From contig CAVVPU010000127.1 of assembly GCA_963750015.1 (NCBI GenBank), forward strand, positions 1 through 64,000: a stretch of 64,000 nt of DNA, given 5' to 3'. The DNA comes from CAVVNC01 sp963750015. Lineage in GTDB: Bacteria > Desulfobacterota > Syntrophorhabdia > Syntrophorhabdales > WCHB1-27. The translations under genes were made by a program, and so were the position numbers. Shown here piece by piece: positions 17,512-26,407 of the stretch (position 1 is the first letter of the stretch; the number at the start of each line of letters is the position of its first letter). Under the pieces are notes generated by a model. It was not told where the DNA came from and ran no database searches. It worked only from the letters and a program-made list of their open reading frames with translations.

Positions 17512-18267
17512 ATGAGTGTGGTTGAAGAAAGCTACAAGGACGGCGTATTCACGTTGATTCTGAACAGGCCGGAAAAGAAGAATGCCATGAGTCTTGAGCT
17601 GCTCAAGTCTATCCACGCTTCCCTGCTCGACGCAGAAGAGAAGAAGGCTTCTATCATCGTTATACGGGGAGCGGGGAAAACCTTTTGTTCCGGTGGGGAC
17701 GTGATAGAGTTCATGGAAAGCGCAAACCCCGGGGTCAAGGTCGATTCCATGGCCGATTTCCTTAACAGAAGCATCATGCAAATTCGGCGCACATCGGCAA
17801 TCGTGGTTGCGGTGGTGGAAGGTTTAGCCGTGGGAGCCGGCCTGAGTCTTGCCCTCGCCTGCGATATAACGATCGCAGAGCGAAGGGCATTAATGAACAT
17901 GGGATACAGACGGATCGGCCTTACGCCGGACGGGGGTGGGAGCTTCCTTCTGCCTCGGCTCGTCGGGATGAAGCGGTTCAATGAGTTCTTTTTCCTGTCC
18001 CGTAACATTACCATGGAAGAAGCCAAGGAGATCGGACTCGTAAACATTGTGGTCGAAGAAGAAGAGCTGGAAGAGAAAATTGCCGCTGTCATCAAAGACC
18101 TTAAAGCCCAGCCCATGGAGACCACGACGAGAGCCAAGGAATTGGTCAATCTCGCCGTGTGGCAAGGGATGGAAACCCACCTCGAAAAGGAAAGACTTTA
18201 CGTTTCGGATTTTGCACAAAAGCCGAAATTCCAGGAACGACTTAAACAAATGTTCAAGAAAATATAG
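17512..18267 (+). CDS. Enoyl-CoA hydratase/isomerase family protein
   Basis: Crotonase-fold protein of 251 residues acting on an acyl-CoA. The oxyanion-hole motifs are clear: SGGDVIEF (about residues 63-70) and EGLAVGAGLSLALACDITIAERRALMNMGY (about 103-132). AAGTG-type catalytic glutamates are not obvious at both hydratase positions: the second region reads YRRIGLTPDGGGSFLLPR, which fits isomerase or other crotonase members as well as hydratases. AAGGAGG sits seven bases before the ATG. The gene is monocistronic-looking, followed by an inverted repeat. The exact reaction is not assigned. Confidence 0.85.
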   Translation: MSVVEESYKDGVFTLILNRPEKKNAMSLELLKSIHASLLDAEEKKASIIVIRGAGKTFCSGGDVIEFMESANPGVKVDSMADFLNRSIMQIRRTSAIVVAVVEGLAVGAGLSLALACDITIAERRALMNMGYRRIGLTPDGGGSFLLPRLVGMKRFNEFFFLSRNITMEEAKEIGLVNIVVEEEELEEKIAAVIKDLKAQPMETTTRAKELVNLAVWQGMETHLEKERLYVSDFAQKPKFQERLKQMFKKI

Positions 18268-18282
18268 AGAAGGGAGGCTCCG

Positions 18283-18311
18283 GACCGGTCGTGATTAGGG
18301 AAACACCGGTC
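18283..18311 (+). terminator. Inverted repeat after the enoyl-CoA hydratase gene
   Basis: A 7-bp perfect stem (GACCGGT / ACCGGTC) with a 15-base loop; outer GAGAAG / CTTCTC can pair around an asymmetric bulge. It starts 16 bp past the stop. No U-tract follows, so termination is only suggested. Confidence 0.35.
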
Positions 18312-18485
18312 TTCTCCTAAATTCACCACACAGTAGCCGGACAATCGACCGGAAAATCAATATCTCTCCAAGACCGAATGTCCGGCGTGGTCACTTTCGC
18401 GCGAGACTTTTTTCCCTGAACCCGAAAGTGGTATACTAAGGCCTCATTTTTAAGGTCACACGAAAAGCATTGACGGAGGCACGAG

Positions 18486-20087
18486 GTGGCGATTGTCTAT
18501 TGCGGAGTGAAGCGGTTCAAACAGATCATCAGGGCAGGAGCCGACTGGGTGATGAAGAACCGCGATTATCTTAACAAGATCAATGTCTTTCCCATACCTG
18601 ACGGCGACACGGGCAGCAACATGTCGAAGACCCTGACCGCAGCCGTAAGAGAGATGGATGCACTGGGAGAGGCGTCGCTTGACGCGACGGCCAAGGCTGC
18701 GGCTTGGGGTGCATTGATCGGCGCGAGAGGGAATTCGGGTATTATCCTGTCCCAGGTGCTATCGGGCCTGACCGAAGGAATTGGAGACCGGCACAGACTC
18801 TTCGCAGAAGACATCGTAAGCGGCTTTTCACGGGGCGTCAAAAAAGCTTATCATGCAGTCCTTCATCCAACGGAAGGTACGATCCTCACCGTGGTAAGGG
18901 AAACGGCAGAGGCCGCGGAAGAGGCGGTCAAGACCGAAAAGGACCTTGCACGCATTCTGGACCTGATGGTGACGTCCGCAAAGGCCTCCGTCGAACGGAC
19001 TCCCATGTTACTCCCCAAACTGGCTGAGGCAGGTGTGGTCGATTCCGGGGGCCTCGGCTTCCTCTATTTCATCGAAGGAATGCTGCGTCTGCTTCAGGGA
19101 GAGGTCGATGAAGAGAGTTCCTTCGAGGACGAAGCAGCAGTCTCTTCAAACGGTCTGAATACTGAAGGAGGGAGCTGGATATATCGGTACTGCACCGAGT
19201 TTATCCTCAAGGGGAGCCGGATCTCCGAGGAGGCAATAAGAACGACTCTCTCCGAGCTGGGAGAATCCATCGTCGTGGTGGGTGATACCCGTCTCGCGCG
19301 CGTTCACATCCACACAGGTCAGCCGGAGGAAGTTCTTCGTTATGCTTCAACCGTGGGTAAGGTCTCCTCGATTAAGGTGGACGACATGCTCCTGCAGCAC
19401 ACGGCGAGCTTCGATGAAGGAAGCGCTTCGAAGACCACGTCTGTAATCGCAGTCGCCCTGGGAGACGGCTTAAAGGAACTCTTCTACAATGCAGGAGCAG
19501 AACTCGTGGTCGACGGAGGACCAACCTTGAATCCTTCGACTGCAGATATGATAACAGCCATAGAAGAGGTGAACTCTTCCAATGTGATCATCCTGCCTAA
19601 TCACAAGAACGTATACCCTGCCGCCATCCAGGCAGCGGAAAGGACGCCGAAGAATGTTTTTGTGCTGAAAACAGGGTCTGTACCGGAAGGGATATCCGCT
19701 TTGCTCGCCTACATGGACGATGCGTCGACAGATGAAAATGTCAGCAGAATGGAAGATGCCTTTCGGAACGTCAAGAGTGGAGAGACTGCACGAGCATCCC
19801 GGGATGTGGTCTTGGGCGATCTAGAGATCGCATCGGGAGAGTCGATCGGCATTTTCGGAGGAGAAGTGCGCTGTTCCTGCACTTGCAGAAAAGAGGCTGT
19901 CCTAAGCCTCGTCAAAGAGATGGCAGATGCATCAGATGAGATCATCACCATTTTTCATGGTGATTCGGTCGAAAAGGAAGAGGCGGAAGACGTGAAGCTT
20001 GCCCTGCAATCCTCTTACAAGGATAAGGTAGTCGAGCTTTGCTATGGCGGTCAGCCGTACGCCCACTATATCGTCTCAGTGGAGTAA
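18486..20087 (+). CDS. DAK2-domain fatty-acid kinase catalytic subunit (FakA-like)
   Basis: Protein of 533 residues. The N-terminal DAK2 domain has the nucleotide-binding motif NVFPIPDGDTGSNM (about residues 33-46) and GARGNSGIILSQ (about 79-90); the middle and C-terminal parts match the FakA-type DUF1949-like region ending in GEVRCSCTC...HGD. FakA phosphorylates a fatty acid held by a FakB/DegV protein; such a gene follows 8 bp later. Start is GTG with GGAGG eight bases upstream; a TATACT box lies at 18432 but without a good -35. In this Gram-negative setting the acyl-phosphate could feed phospholipid synthesis through PlsX/PlsY. That use is inference. Confidence 0.82.
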   Translation: MAIVYCGVKRFKQIIRAGADWVMKNRDYLNKINVFPIPDGDTGSNMSKTLTAAVREMDALGEASLDATAKAAAWGALIGARGNSGIILSQVLSGLTEGIGDRHRLFAEDIVSGFSRGVKKAYHAVLHPTEGTILTVVRETAEAAEEAVKTEKDLARILDLMVTSAKASVERTPMLLPKLAEAGVVDSGGLGFLYFIEGMLRLLQGEVDEESSFEDEAAVSSNGLNTEGGSWIYRYCTEFILKGSRISEEAIRTTLSELGESIVVVGDTRLARVHIHTGQPEEVLRYASTVGKVSSIKVDDMLLQHTASFDEGSASKTTSVIAVALGDGLKELFYNAGAELVVDGGPTLNPSTADMITAIEEVNSSNVIILPNHKNVYPAAIQAAERTPKNVFVLKTGSVPEGISALLAYMDDASTDENVSRMEDAFRNVKSGETARASRDVVLGDLEIASGESIGIFGGEVRCSCTCRKEAVLSLVKEMADASDEIITIFHGDSVEKEEAEDVKLALQSSYKDKVVELCYGGQPYAHYIVSVE

Positions 20088-20095
20088 GGAAAAGA

Positions 20096-20929
20096 ATGAA
20101 GATCATTACTGACAGCACCGCCGATCTGTCGGCCGACGAATACGAAAAGAATAGCATAGGCATGGTGCCTCTCACCATTCATCTGGGCGAGGAGACATGG
20201 CGAGACTTCCTGGACGTCCAACCTGATGCCTTCTATGCCATGTTAAGGAGCTCGTCTGTTATTCCAACCACCTCTCAGCCTTCTCCGCAAGATTTTATTG
20301 ATACTTACACGCCTTACGTGGCGAAGGGTGAGCCTATACTCTCCATCCATCTGTCTTCAAGGCTCAGCGGAACTTTCCAGTCAGCAACTCTCGCTCGTAC
20401 ACACTTTCCCGAAGCTCGCATAGAAGTGGTCGATTCTTTCCAGGCATCTCTCGGTCTAGGTATGGCCGTTCTTCTATGCGCGGAAAAATCGCGTTCGGGA
20501 AGTTCCTTTGAAGAGGTCGTTGATTTTGCGAGGACGATCACCCGCCGGACCGAAACCTATTTTTCCCTGGATTCTCTCGATTATCTTCATAAAGGCGGTC
20601 GTATCGGAAGGGCCCAGGCCCTCCTGGGAACGCTCATAAAGATCAAGCCCCTCCTGAAACTGTCGGACGGTGAAATCCAGCCGGTGGAAAAGATCCGGAC
20701 CCTCGAACGGTTGCTTAACCGTTTTGTGGAACTGGTGGAGAAAGCAGCGCAAGAGGGGCCTCTTAGGCTCACCGTGGCAGAGTCAGATAACGGGGAAGTC
20801 GTGACACGTCTCCTCGAAAGGTTGCTCAGAATCCCGGGAGTGACCCTCGTCTACCGGTGCAAACTGGGCGGCGTGATCACTTCCCATGCCGGTCCAGGTC
20901 CCATCGCCATCACCTTCGTTCAGGCCTGA
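20096..20929 (+). CDS. DegV-family fatty-acid-binding protein (FakB-like)
   Basis: Protein of 277 residues in the EDD/DegV fold. The opening KIITDSTADLSADEY (residues 2-16), TSQPSPQDF (about 60-68), the SSRLSGTFQSA segment (about 84-94) and the C-terminal SHAGPGPIAI are family hallmarks that bind a fatty-acid carboxylate. The start is set at the ATG at 20096, nine bases after the fakA-like stop; the longer frame upstream overlaps that gene. The two genes form a compact pair and should supply and phosphorylate fatty acids together. Confidence 0.85.
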   Translation: MKIITDSTADLSADEYEKNSIGMVPLTIHLGEETWRDFLDVQPDAFYAMLRSSSVIPTTSQPSPQDFIDTYTPYVAKGEPILSIHLSSRLSGTFQSATLARTHFPEARIEVVDSFQASLGLGMAVLLCAEKSRSGSSFEEVVDFARTITRRTETYFSLDSLDYLHKGGRIGRAQALLGTLIKIKPLLKLSDGEIQPVEKIRTLERLLNRFVELVEKAAQEGPLRLTVAESDNGEVVTRLLERLLRIPGVTLVYRCKLGGVITSHAGPGPIAITFVQA

Positions 20930-21175
20930 CAAGATATCGAGCCCAGCCATCCCCGCGTGGCCTTCGTCTCTGATACTCGCGGAGTCCTCCTGCAGCAAAC
21001 GTTGAATTGCCCGTCACAGGACAATCCCTGCCCCCCGGTCGACATTTCAGGCGTCGATCTCGCAATTTCAAGCACCAGGTGAGCTTAGTAGATTATACTG
21101 TCTATGGGTGCAGCGAGCAGAAGGAGCGCCACCGGATAGGGAAGGGAACCTGGCAGGGACAAAGGGAGGTAGACC

Positions 21176-22441
21176 ATGGAGGGAGCGGAAAGCGGGAAAG
21201 AGCTGGCGCTGACTGCAATGAGGCAGGTAGAAGCTGCGGCTGTCCATATGCCGGATTTTGATCCGGGAATATTGGAGAAGATCAAACATACAAAAAGGGA
21301 GATTATCGTCCATTTTCCGACTAAGATGGATGACGGGACCGTGCGGGTCTTTACCGGCTATCGAGTTCAGCACAACGACACACGGGGCCCCTTCAAAGGA
21401 GGAGTTCGCTATCACCCTAGCGTAGACCTGGGCGAAATGAGGGCACTTGCGACGTGGATGACATGGAAAGCGGCTGTCGTCAACATCCCTTTCGGTGGAG
21501 CAAAGGGTGGCGTAGAGTGCGATCCGCGCACCATGTCCACTCACGAGATAGAAAACATGTCCCGTCGCTTCGCGTGGGAAATCTCGCCTTTCATCGGTCC
21601 TGACATCGATATCCTGGCTCCTGACGTTTCTACCAATCCACAGGTGATGGCATGGATCATGGACACCTTCAGTACCAGAAAAGGTTACGCCGTACCGGGT
21701 GTCGTTACAGGAAAGCCTCTTGCCCTCGGCGGGTCGAGAGGCCGATTAGAGGCAACTGCAAGAGGACTTTTCATCATATCGGTGAAGGCGGCACACCATC
21801 TCGGTTTCCCCATCGAAGGGGCCAAGGTAGTCATCCAGGGAGCGGGAAACGTGGGCGGAACAGCGGCGCGTCTGTTCAGTAGGGCTGGGGCACAGGTGGT
21901 AGCCATTTCAGACATCAACGGCGGTATTTTCAACGGGAAAGGGCTCAATGTGGAAAAGGCGCTCGACTGCAAAAGACGCGACAGGTGCTTCGAAACCGGC
22001 GAGATCGATGGGGAGCGGATCACCAATGAGCAACTGCTCGAATTGGAATGCGATATTCTCGTTCCGGCTGCAATGGAGAAGCAGATTACAGAAAGCAATG
22101 CCCCTAAACTTAAGTGTCGGATGGTCGTAGAGGGCGCTAACGGGCCGACCAGCCCCGAGGCGGACTCGATCCTCGCCGACCGGGGCATCTATCTAGTGCC
22201 TGATATTCTGGCCAACGCGGGGGGCGTGATCGTCTCCTACTTCGAATGGGTCCAGAACCTTCAAGAGCTGTTGTGGATGGAAGCGGAAATCTCCGAGCGG
22301 CTCAAACGAATCCTCACACGCGCCTTTCAGGAAGTCCTTGCAATTTCCAGGAAACGGCGGACGGACCTTCGCATGGCTGCACTCGTGCTCGGCATCGGCA
22401 GAGTGGCGGAGGCGGTGAAGCTCAGGGGAATCTTCCCCTGA
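21176..22441 (+). CDS. gdhA: Glutamate dehydrogenase (Glu/Leu/Phe/Val dehydrogenase family)
   Basis: Protein of 421 residues catalysing reversible oxidative deamination of glutamate to 2-oxoglutarate. The catalytic region PFGGAKGGVECDP has the active-site lysine (about residue 107); the substrate strip GPFKGGVRYHP precedes it. The Rossmann domain carries VIQGAGNVGGTAARLF (about 223-238), then EGANGPTSPEAD and the ILANAGGVIVSYFEWVQNLQ motif. GGGAGG is eight bases before the ATG. The cofactor preference (NAD or NADP) cannot be fixed; GAGNVG with a following acidic residue favours NAD weakly. Confidence 0.93.
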   Translation: MEGAESGKELALTAMRQVEAAAVHMPDFDPGILEKIKHTKREIIVHFPTKMDDGTVRVFTGYRVQHNDTRGPFKGGVRYHPSVDLGEMRALATWMTWKAAVVNIPFGGAKGGVECDPRTMSTHEIENMSRRFAWEISPFIGPDIDILAPDVSTNPQVMAWIMDTFSTRKGYAVPGVVTGKPLALGGSRGRLEATARGLFIISVKAAHHLGFPIEGAKVVIQGAGNVGGTAARLFSRAGAQVVAISDINGGIFNGKGLNVEKALDCKRRDRCFETGEIDGERITNEQLLELECDILVPAAMEKQITESNAPKLKCRMVVEGANGPTSPEADSILADRGIYLVPDILANAGGVIVSYFEWVQNLQELLWMEAEISERLKRILTRAFQEVLAISRKRRTDLRMAALVLGIGRVAEAVKLRGIFP

Positions 22442-22531
22442 AAGGGTGAGATAATCCGCCCAGCTGCACAGAGCTTAAGGGCAGGCCTCGTTGCGGTTGA
22501 CACCACCCACTCGGGCCAATATATTCATGAT

Positions 22532-22996
22532 GTGCCAACCGATTCCCCGATGGTCAAGTGCCCCAGGTGCGGGACAAAGAATCGTATCCCCGTCAACAGA
22601 TGGGGATACGACAGGGCCGTATGCGGCAGATGTAAATCGCCCTTGGTCCTTTCCCGTCTTTTCCCCGACCGGCCGGTTCCCGTCTCGGATGACACCTTTG
22701 CAAAAGAGATTCTGACTTTCCCGGGGCCATCGGTACTTGAATTCTTTTCACCGTGGTGAGGACACTGCCAGAGACTGGCGCCGGTTCTGGAAGAACTGGC
22801 TGCGGAATACGCAGGCCTGGTCAAGTTTGCCGTAATAAACCTCGACCATAACCGTGGTGTCGCTTCTCAAAACAACGTCAATGGCACGCCGACGCTCTTC
22901 TTTTACCGAGATGGCAGAATCGTGGACCGCCTTGTGGGCGCCTTGCCGAAAGCCGAAATAGCGAGGCATCTCAATACCTTCATGGGGGCCGGATAG
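22532..22996 (+). CDS. Selenocysteine-containing thioredoxin 2-like protein
   Basis: Thioredoxin with an N-terminal zinc ribbon (CPRCG at about 9-13 and CGRC at about 31-34 of the GTG-start product), as in Trx2/TrxC. The redox motif WCGHC reads W-UGA-GHC: the in-frame UGA is at 22757-22759, so the first active-site cysteine is read as selenocysteine at residue 76. Translation continues in frame for 79 more codons with thioredoxin features: VKFAVINLD, the cis-proline NGTPTLFFY, and VGALPKAEI. Total 154 residues. The start is GTG at 22532 or ATG at 22550; neither has a strong ribosome-binding site. Read without recoding the gene would be a useless 75-residue fragment. Confidence 0.85.
22780..22800 (+). 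promoter_or_regulatory. Candidate SECIS hairpin for UGA recoding
   Basis: A 9-bp stem (GCCGGTTCT / AGAACTGGC, one G-U pair) closes a GGA loop. The loop begins 30 bases after the UGA, within the range described for bacterial SECIS elements, and has the expected guanine at its first position. A smaller 5-bp hairpin (GCCAG-AGA-CTGGC, 22767-22779) lies closer to the UGA and is an alternative. Confidence 0.5.
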
Positions 22997-23029
22997 AGGT
23001 AGCGGATTACAAAGAACGAATGACGAAGG

Positions 23030-23362
23030 CTAAATCCCGAGGCTGGAAAGCATGACCGCGATGGAGTTTACGATCCGTACGAGATCCTCATGGGTTTCCT
23101 CAAAGCCTTCTACCGACGATGTGAGTCCCTTGATGGAGAGCTTCACGAGCTGGGGATCCTTCTCCTCTCTGGTGGCTTCGTGGGTCGAGACCCTGGTAAA
23201 GCCCGTTATGCTCTCCGCCTGCTCAGGGTGGGTCTTTGAGAGGGTGGTGACTTCGGCTTCCAGCGTGGAGAGCAATTTCAGGAATTCCTGTTTGTCCTTG
23301 TCTGAAAGAGAATCGGTGCTCTCGATCCTCTTTCCTATATTCTCTATGGTCTCGCGAATCAT
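23030..23362 (-). CDS. DUF4404 family protein
   Basis: A 110-residue helical protein matching the DUF4404 pattern: MIRETIENIGKRIE, a charged helix (KDKQEFLKLLSTLEAEVTTL), and a final helix FEETHEDLVRIVNSIAVMLSSLGI. No function is known for the family. It is on the opposite strand to its neighbours and ends 34 bp from the selenothioredoxin stop, so the two converge. Confidence 0.75.
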   Translation of the reverse strand: MIRETIENIGKRIESTDSLSDKDKQEFLKLLSTLEAEVTTLSKTHPEQAESITGFTRVSTHEATREEKDPQLVKLSIKGLTSSVEGFEETHEDLVRIVNSIAVMLSSLGI

Positions 23363-23646
23363 ATCCGTCGCTCCTTGTCCACCTCTTTATTTCCTGTCCG
23401 ACTTCCTATATTGTAGCAAACAAGGAGGTACTACACAAGTGAAGCGGGCCCGGAGTGACGCTTTCGTGCGCGGATAGACAAGGTGTCCATGCTATAATGA
23501 ATTTTAGGGAGAAAGGGTCTGGTTGAGGCAATCCTGACTCGGGAAAAGGATCGGCATCCAGGCGGCGACTCATCACATCGCCCCCTGCAGATAAAACGGG
23601 ACAGAATGAAAACAGTCTATAGGGTGATCTAAACAATGGTGGCACG

Positions 23647-23955
23647 ATGAAAATTCTCCTTGCGGTCGTCGTCGTGGCAATGCTCGGGGCGGCGGTGCTT
23701 TTCTCCGTTGAGAATGCCTCGCCCGTCACGGTTTGCTTCTACAACTTGCAGTTCACCGCTTCCCTGGCGGTCGTGGTATTCCTCTCGGCCCTTGCCGGAG
23801 CCGCGATAGCGACTTTTGTCTTATTGTCCTTGCGATTTACCCGGTCAATCCGAAGGCGGGGGAGGGTGAAGAAGGCTAAACAGGAGCAGAACCTCACGGC
23901 GGCTCAAGACATGGAGCGCGACGGGCCGCGCCCAACATCCGACAATCCTCAATAA
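23647..23955 (+). CDS. LapA-domain (DUF1049) inner-membrane protein
   Basis: A 102-residue protein with two transmembrane helices (about residues 2-20 and 39-61) separated by SVENASPVTVCFYNLQFTASL, the characteristic LapA-domain linker, and a basic cytoplasmic tail starting RFTRSIRRRGRVKKAK. In enterobacteria LapA/YciS works with LapB in control of LPS assembly; no lapB is next to it here. The role is therefore suggested by family only. Confidence 0.75.
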   Translation: MKILLAVVVVAMLGAAVLFSVENASPVTVCFYNLQFTASLAVVVFLSALAGAAIATFVLLSLRFTRSIRRRGRVKKAKQEQNLTAAQDMERDGPRPTSDNPQ

Positions 23956-24085
23956 CCTTCGCTAAAAGGACGACGGAAAAGCCAAATCGAAAAGTCTAGC
24001 GAGCAGTCTCTAGTGCGCTTCGGCTGGGGCCACCCGTTCATGGTCTTTCGCGATCCGCAATGGTTATTGCTGCCGAATAGAAAAC

Positions 24086-24114
24086 TTGTCGAAAGCTTTC
24101 ACTAGTATTATAAT
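24086..24114 (+). promoter_or_regulatory. Sigma-70-like promoter for the FAH-family gene
   Basis: TTGTCG at 24086-24091, a 17-bp spacer, and a consensus TATAAT at 24109-24114. It lies 67 bp upstream of the ATG at 24181. Confidence 0.55.
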
Positions 24115-24180
24115 AGCGGCGGGTAAGAGGCGGAGGCGTTCAAAGGCTCTCATGCCCAAATTCGTAAGACAGGGAAAATC

Positions 24181-25053
24181 ATGAAAATAGGGTTTTTTTC
24201 GCATGAGCAATCGGCGTTTGTCGGAGTAGTCCTCGGTGAACGAGTTATGGACTTGACTAAAGCACGGCCGAACGCATCAAGCTCCTTTATCCGCAGTCTC
24301 ACCGACCTCCTCCAATCAGAATCTTTCTCAGCAAAATTTTTTCAATCTGTCTACGAAGAGAACAAAGACCGCCAAGATCTCTGGCATGACATCCCATCCT
24401 TGACTTTTCTTCCCCTCTTTAGACCGGGAAAGATCGTCTGCCTCGGCCTCAACTACGTGGAGCACGCAAGGGAAGGGGGAAGGGAGACGCCAGGAGAGCC
24501 TATCTACTTTGAAAAGGCTGTTACGGCCATGATAGCTCAGGGACAGCCGGTCATTTACCCCGAGAATTTAGGGAGAATAGATCCGGAGCCGGAGCTGGCC
24601 GTTGTTATGGGCAAGCGGTCAAAAAACGTGACTGAAACGGATGCCCCTGGACACATTGCGGGCTACACCATACTGAATGACGTCACTGCCAGGGATATGC
24701 AAGGAAAGGACGTCCTGAACAGGCAGCCATGGTATCGTTCCAAAAGTCTCGATACCTTCTGCCCGGTCGGTCCCTGGATAGTGACGGCCGATGAGATCGA
24801 TCCCCTGACACCCCTTCGCATCCAATTGCGGGTGAACGGCCAGGTCAGGCAAGAGGGTACGACAGCCGATCTCATCTTCAAGATACCCGCACTTATCTCG
24901 ACTATATCGGCGCTCATCACGCTGGAAGCGGGCGATATTATCTCCACGGGAACGCCGGCAGGGATCGCACCCATCCAACCCGGGGATATCATGGAAATCG
25001 AGATCGAACGGATTGGAATCCTTCGGAATCCTGTGCAACGGAAAAAGCTTTAA
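24181..25053 (+). CDS. Fumarylacetoacetate hydrolase family protein
   Basis: Protein of 290 residues of the FAH/HpaG superfamily, which hydrolyses or decarboxylates 2-oxo or 4-oxo acids in aromatic and related catabolism. The fold begins near FRPGKIVCLGLNYVEHARE (about residues 80-98); metal ligands are in EPELAVVMG (about 140-148) and NDVTARDMQ; the substrate loop KSLDTFCPVGPWIV and C-terminal GDIISTGTPAGI are typical. Its own promoter is visible. Exact substrate is unknown; an aromatic ring-cleavage or 5-carboxymethyl type product is possible. Confidence 0.87.
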   Translation: MKIGFFSHEQSAFVGVVLGERVMDLTKARPNASSSFIRSLTDLLQSESFSAKFFQSVYEENKDRQDLWHDIPSLTFLPLFRPGKIVCLGLNYVEHAREGGRETPGEPIYFEKAVTAMIAQGQPVIYPENLGRIDPEPELAVVMGKRSKNVTETDAPGHIAGYTILNDVTARDMQGKDVLNRQPWYRSKSLDTFCPVGPWIVTADEIDPLTPLRIQLRVNGQVRQEGTTADLIFKIPALISTISALITLEAGDIISTGTPAGIAPIQPGDIMEIEIERIGILRNPVQRKKL

Positions 25054-25128
25054 GGACAATAAAGACCGGCCTTTTCGTGAGCAGGGCGTGTTGTAAGCCC
25101 CCCCATAATCTGCTAAACTTCGGGAAGT

Positions 25129-26406
25129 GTGAGACTGTCCAAAGCCATCCCTCCCTATATCAAGGTATATCTAAGCTCGCATATCGCATTCATGATGTTC
25201 TTCGGCTTCTTCTCGGGACTTCCTATCGGTCTTACCGGGGTGATGCTTCAGGCCTGGATGACGAAGGTCGGCCTCAACCTGCATACCATCGGAATCTTTT
25301 CCCTCATCGGCGTGCCCTATACGCTGAAGTTCCTTTGGTCTCCTTTCATGGATCGCTTCGTCCCACCCGGGCTCGGCAGAAGAAGAGGGTGGATCGTACT
25401 GGTTCAGCTTGCCTTGCTCCTTGGAATCGCAGCTTTGGGGTTCAGCTCGCCGGTCCGGGCCCTTGTCATGTTCGGTCTCCTCGCGCTCTTCGTGGCCTTC
25501 AGCTCGGCCTCACAGGACATCGTGATCGATGCCTACCGGACCGACCTTCTGAGCGAGCGGGAACGGGGCGCCGGGGCTGCCGCTTCCATGACGGCGTGGC
25601 GTGTTGGCGCCCTGGTCTCCGGCGGCCTCGGTCTCATCCTCGCTGATCATCTCGGCTGGCAGAATACTTATCTTCTAATGGCCGGCCTCATGGCCGTAGG
25701 TATGGTAGGATCTCTCTTCGCGCCCGAGCCGGATGCCGCAGTCCAGGCGCCGCGGAGCATGTACGAAGCGATTTGGGGCCCCTTCAAAGACTTCTTTTCC
25801 CGTCGGGGAGCTGTTACCGTGCTCGTAGCGATCGTTCTTTACAAGCTGGGAGACGCCTATGCCGAAACGCTGTCGACAGTCTTCCTCCTCAAACTCAGCT
25901 TTTCTCTGACAGAGGTGGGGGAGATCAATAAGGTCCTCGGGATGATAGCTACCGTAGCAGGTGCTGCCATCGCCGGCTCCTTCATGGTGCGCCTCGGTCT
26001 TTTCCGGTCTCTCCTTTCCTTCGGCGTCCTTCAGCTTGCATCCATCCTGTCCTTCATGGCCCTGGCGTTGATCGGAAAGAATTATCCCCTCATGGCCTTT
26101 GCGGTCACCTTCGAGAAGCTGTGCGGGGGGATGGGGACTGCCGCTTTCGTCGCCTTCCTCATGTCTCTGTGCAACAAACGTTTTACCGCAACCCAATATG
26201 CGCTCCTCTCTTCACTTGCCTCACTCGGCCGGGTCTTCGTCGGCCCCACTTCCGGATATATCGTCGAGAGAGTCGGTTGGGCCAATTTCTTTCTCTTTGC
26301 CGCCGTTGCCGCAATTCCCGGCCTACTCCTCATCTATTCTCTCAAAGGTGAGATAAAAGAGATAGCCGAACACAACAAGAAAGAAGCAGCCGATTTCGCG
26401 CGATAG
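25129..26406 (+). CDS. ampG: AmpG-like muropeptide permease (MFS)
   Basis: Major facilitator of 425 residues with about twelve membrane segments. The AmpG-type pattern is visible: FFSGLPIGLTGVMLQAWM (about 22-39), GVPYTLKFLWSPFMDRF (about 62-78) and FSSASQDIVIDAYRTDLL (about 123-140). AmpG imports GlcNAc-anhydroMurNAc peptides released from peptidoglycan. Start is GTG at 25129; the Shine-Dalgarno is weak. It converges with a DUF1460 hydrolase gene with a one-base gap, next to nagA and a MupP-like phosphatase, which together support wall recycling. Confidence 0.85.
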   Translation: MRLSKAIPPYIKVYLSSHIAFMMFFGFFSGLPIGLTGVMLQAWMTKVGLNLHTIGIFSLIGVPYTLKFLWSPFMDRFVPPGLGRRRGWIVLVQLALLLGIAALGFSSPVRALVMFGLLALFVAFSSASQDIVIDAYRTDLLSERERGAGAAASMTAWRVGALVSGGLGLILADHLGWQNTYLLMAGLMAVGMVGSLFAPEPDAAVQAPRSMYEAIWGPFKDFFSRRGAVTVLVAIVLYKLGDAYAETLSTVFLLKLSFSLTEVGEINKVLGMIATVAGAAIAGSFMVRLGLFRSLLSFGVLQLASILSFMALALIGKNYPLMAFAVTFEKLCGGMGTAAFVAFLMSLCNKRFTATQYALLSSLASLGRVFVGPTSGYIVERVGWANFFLFAAVAAIPGLLLIYSLKGEIKEIAEHNKKEAADFAR

Positions 26407-26407
26407 T

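Noticed and set aside
23493..23498. Consensus TATAAT upstream of the LapA-domain gene
   Set aside because: No -35 element at 16-18 bp spacing and about 150 bp from the start codon, so not listed as a promoter.
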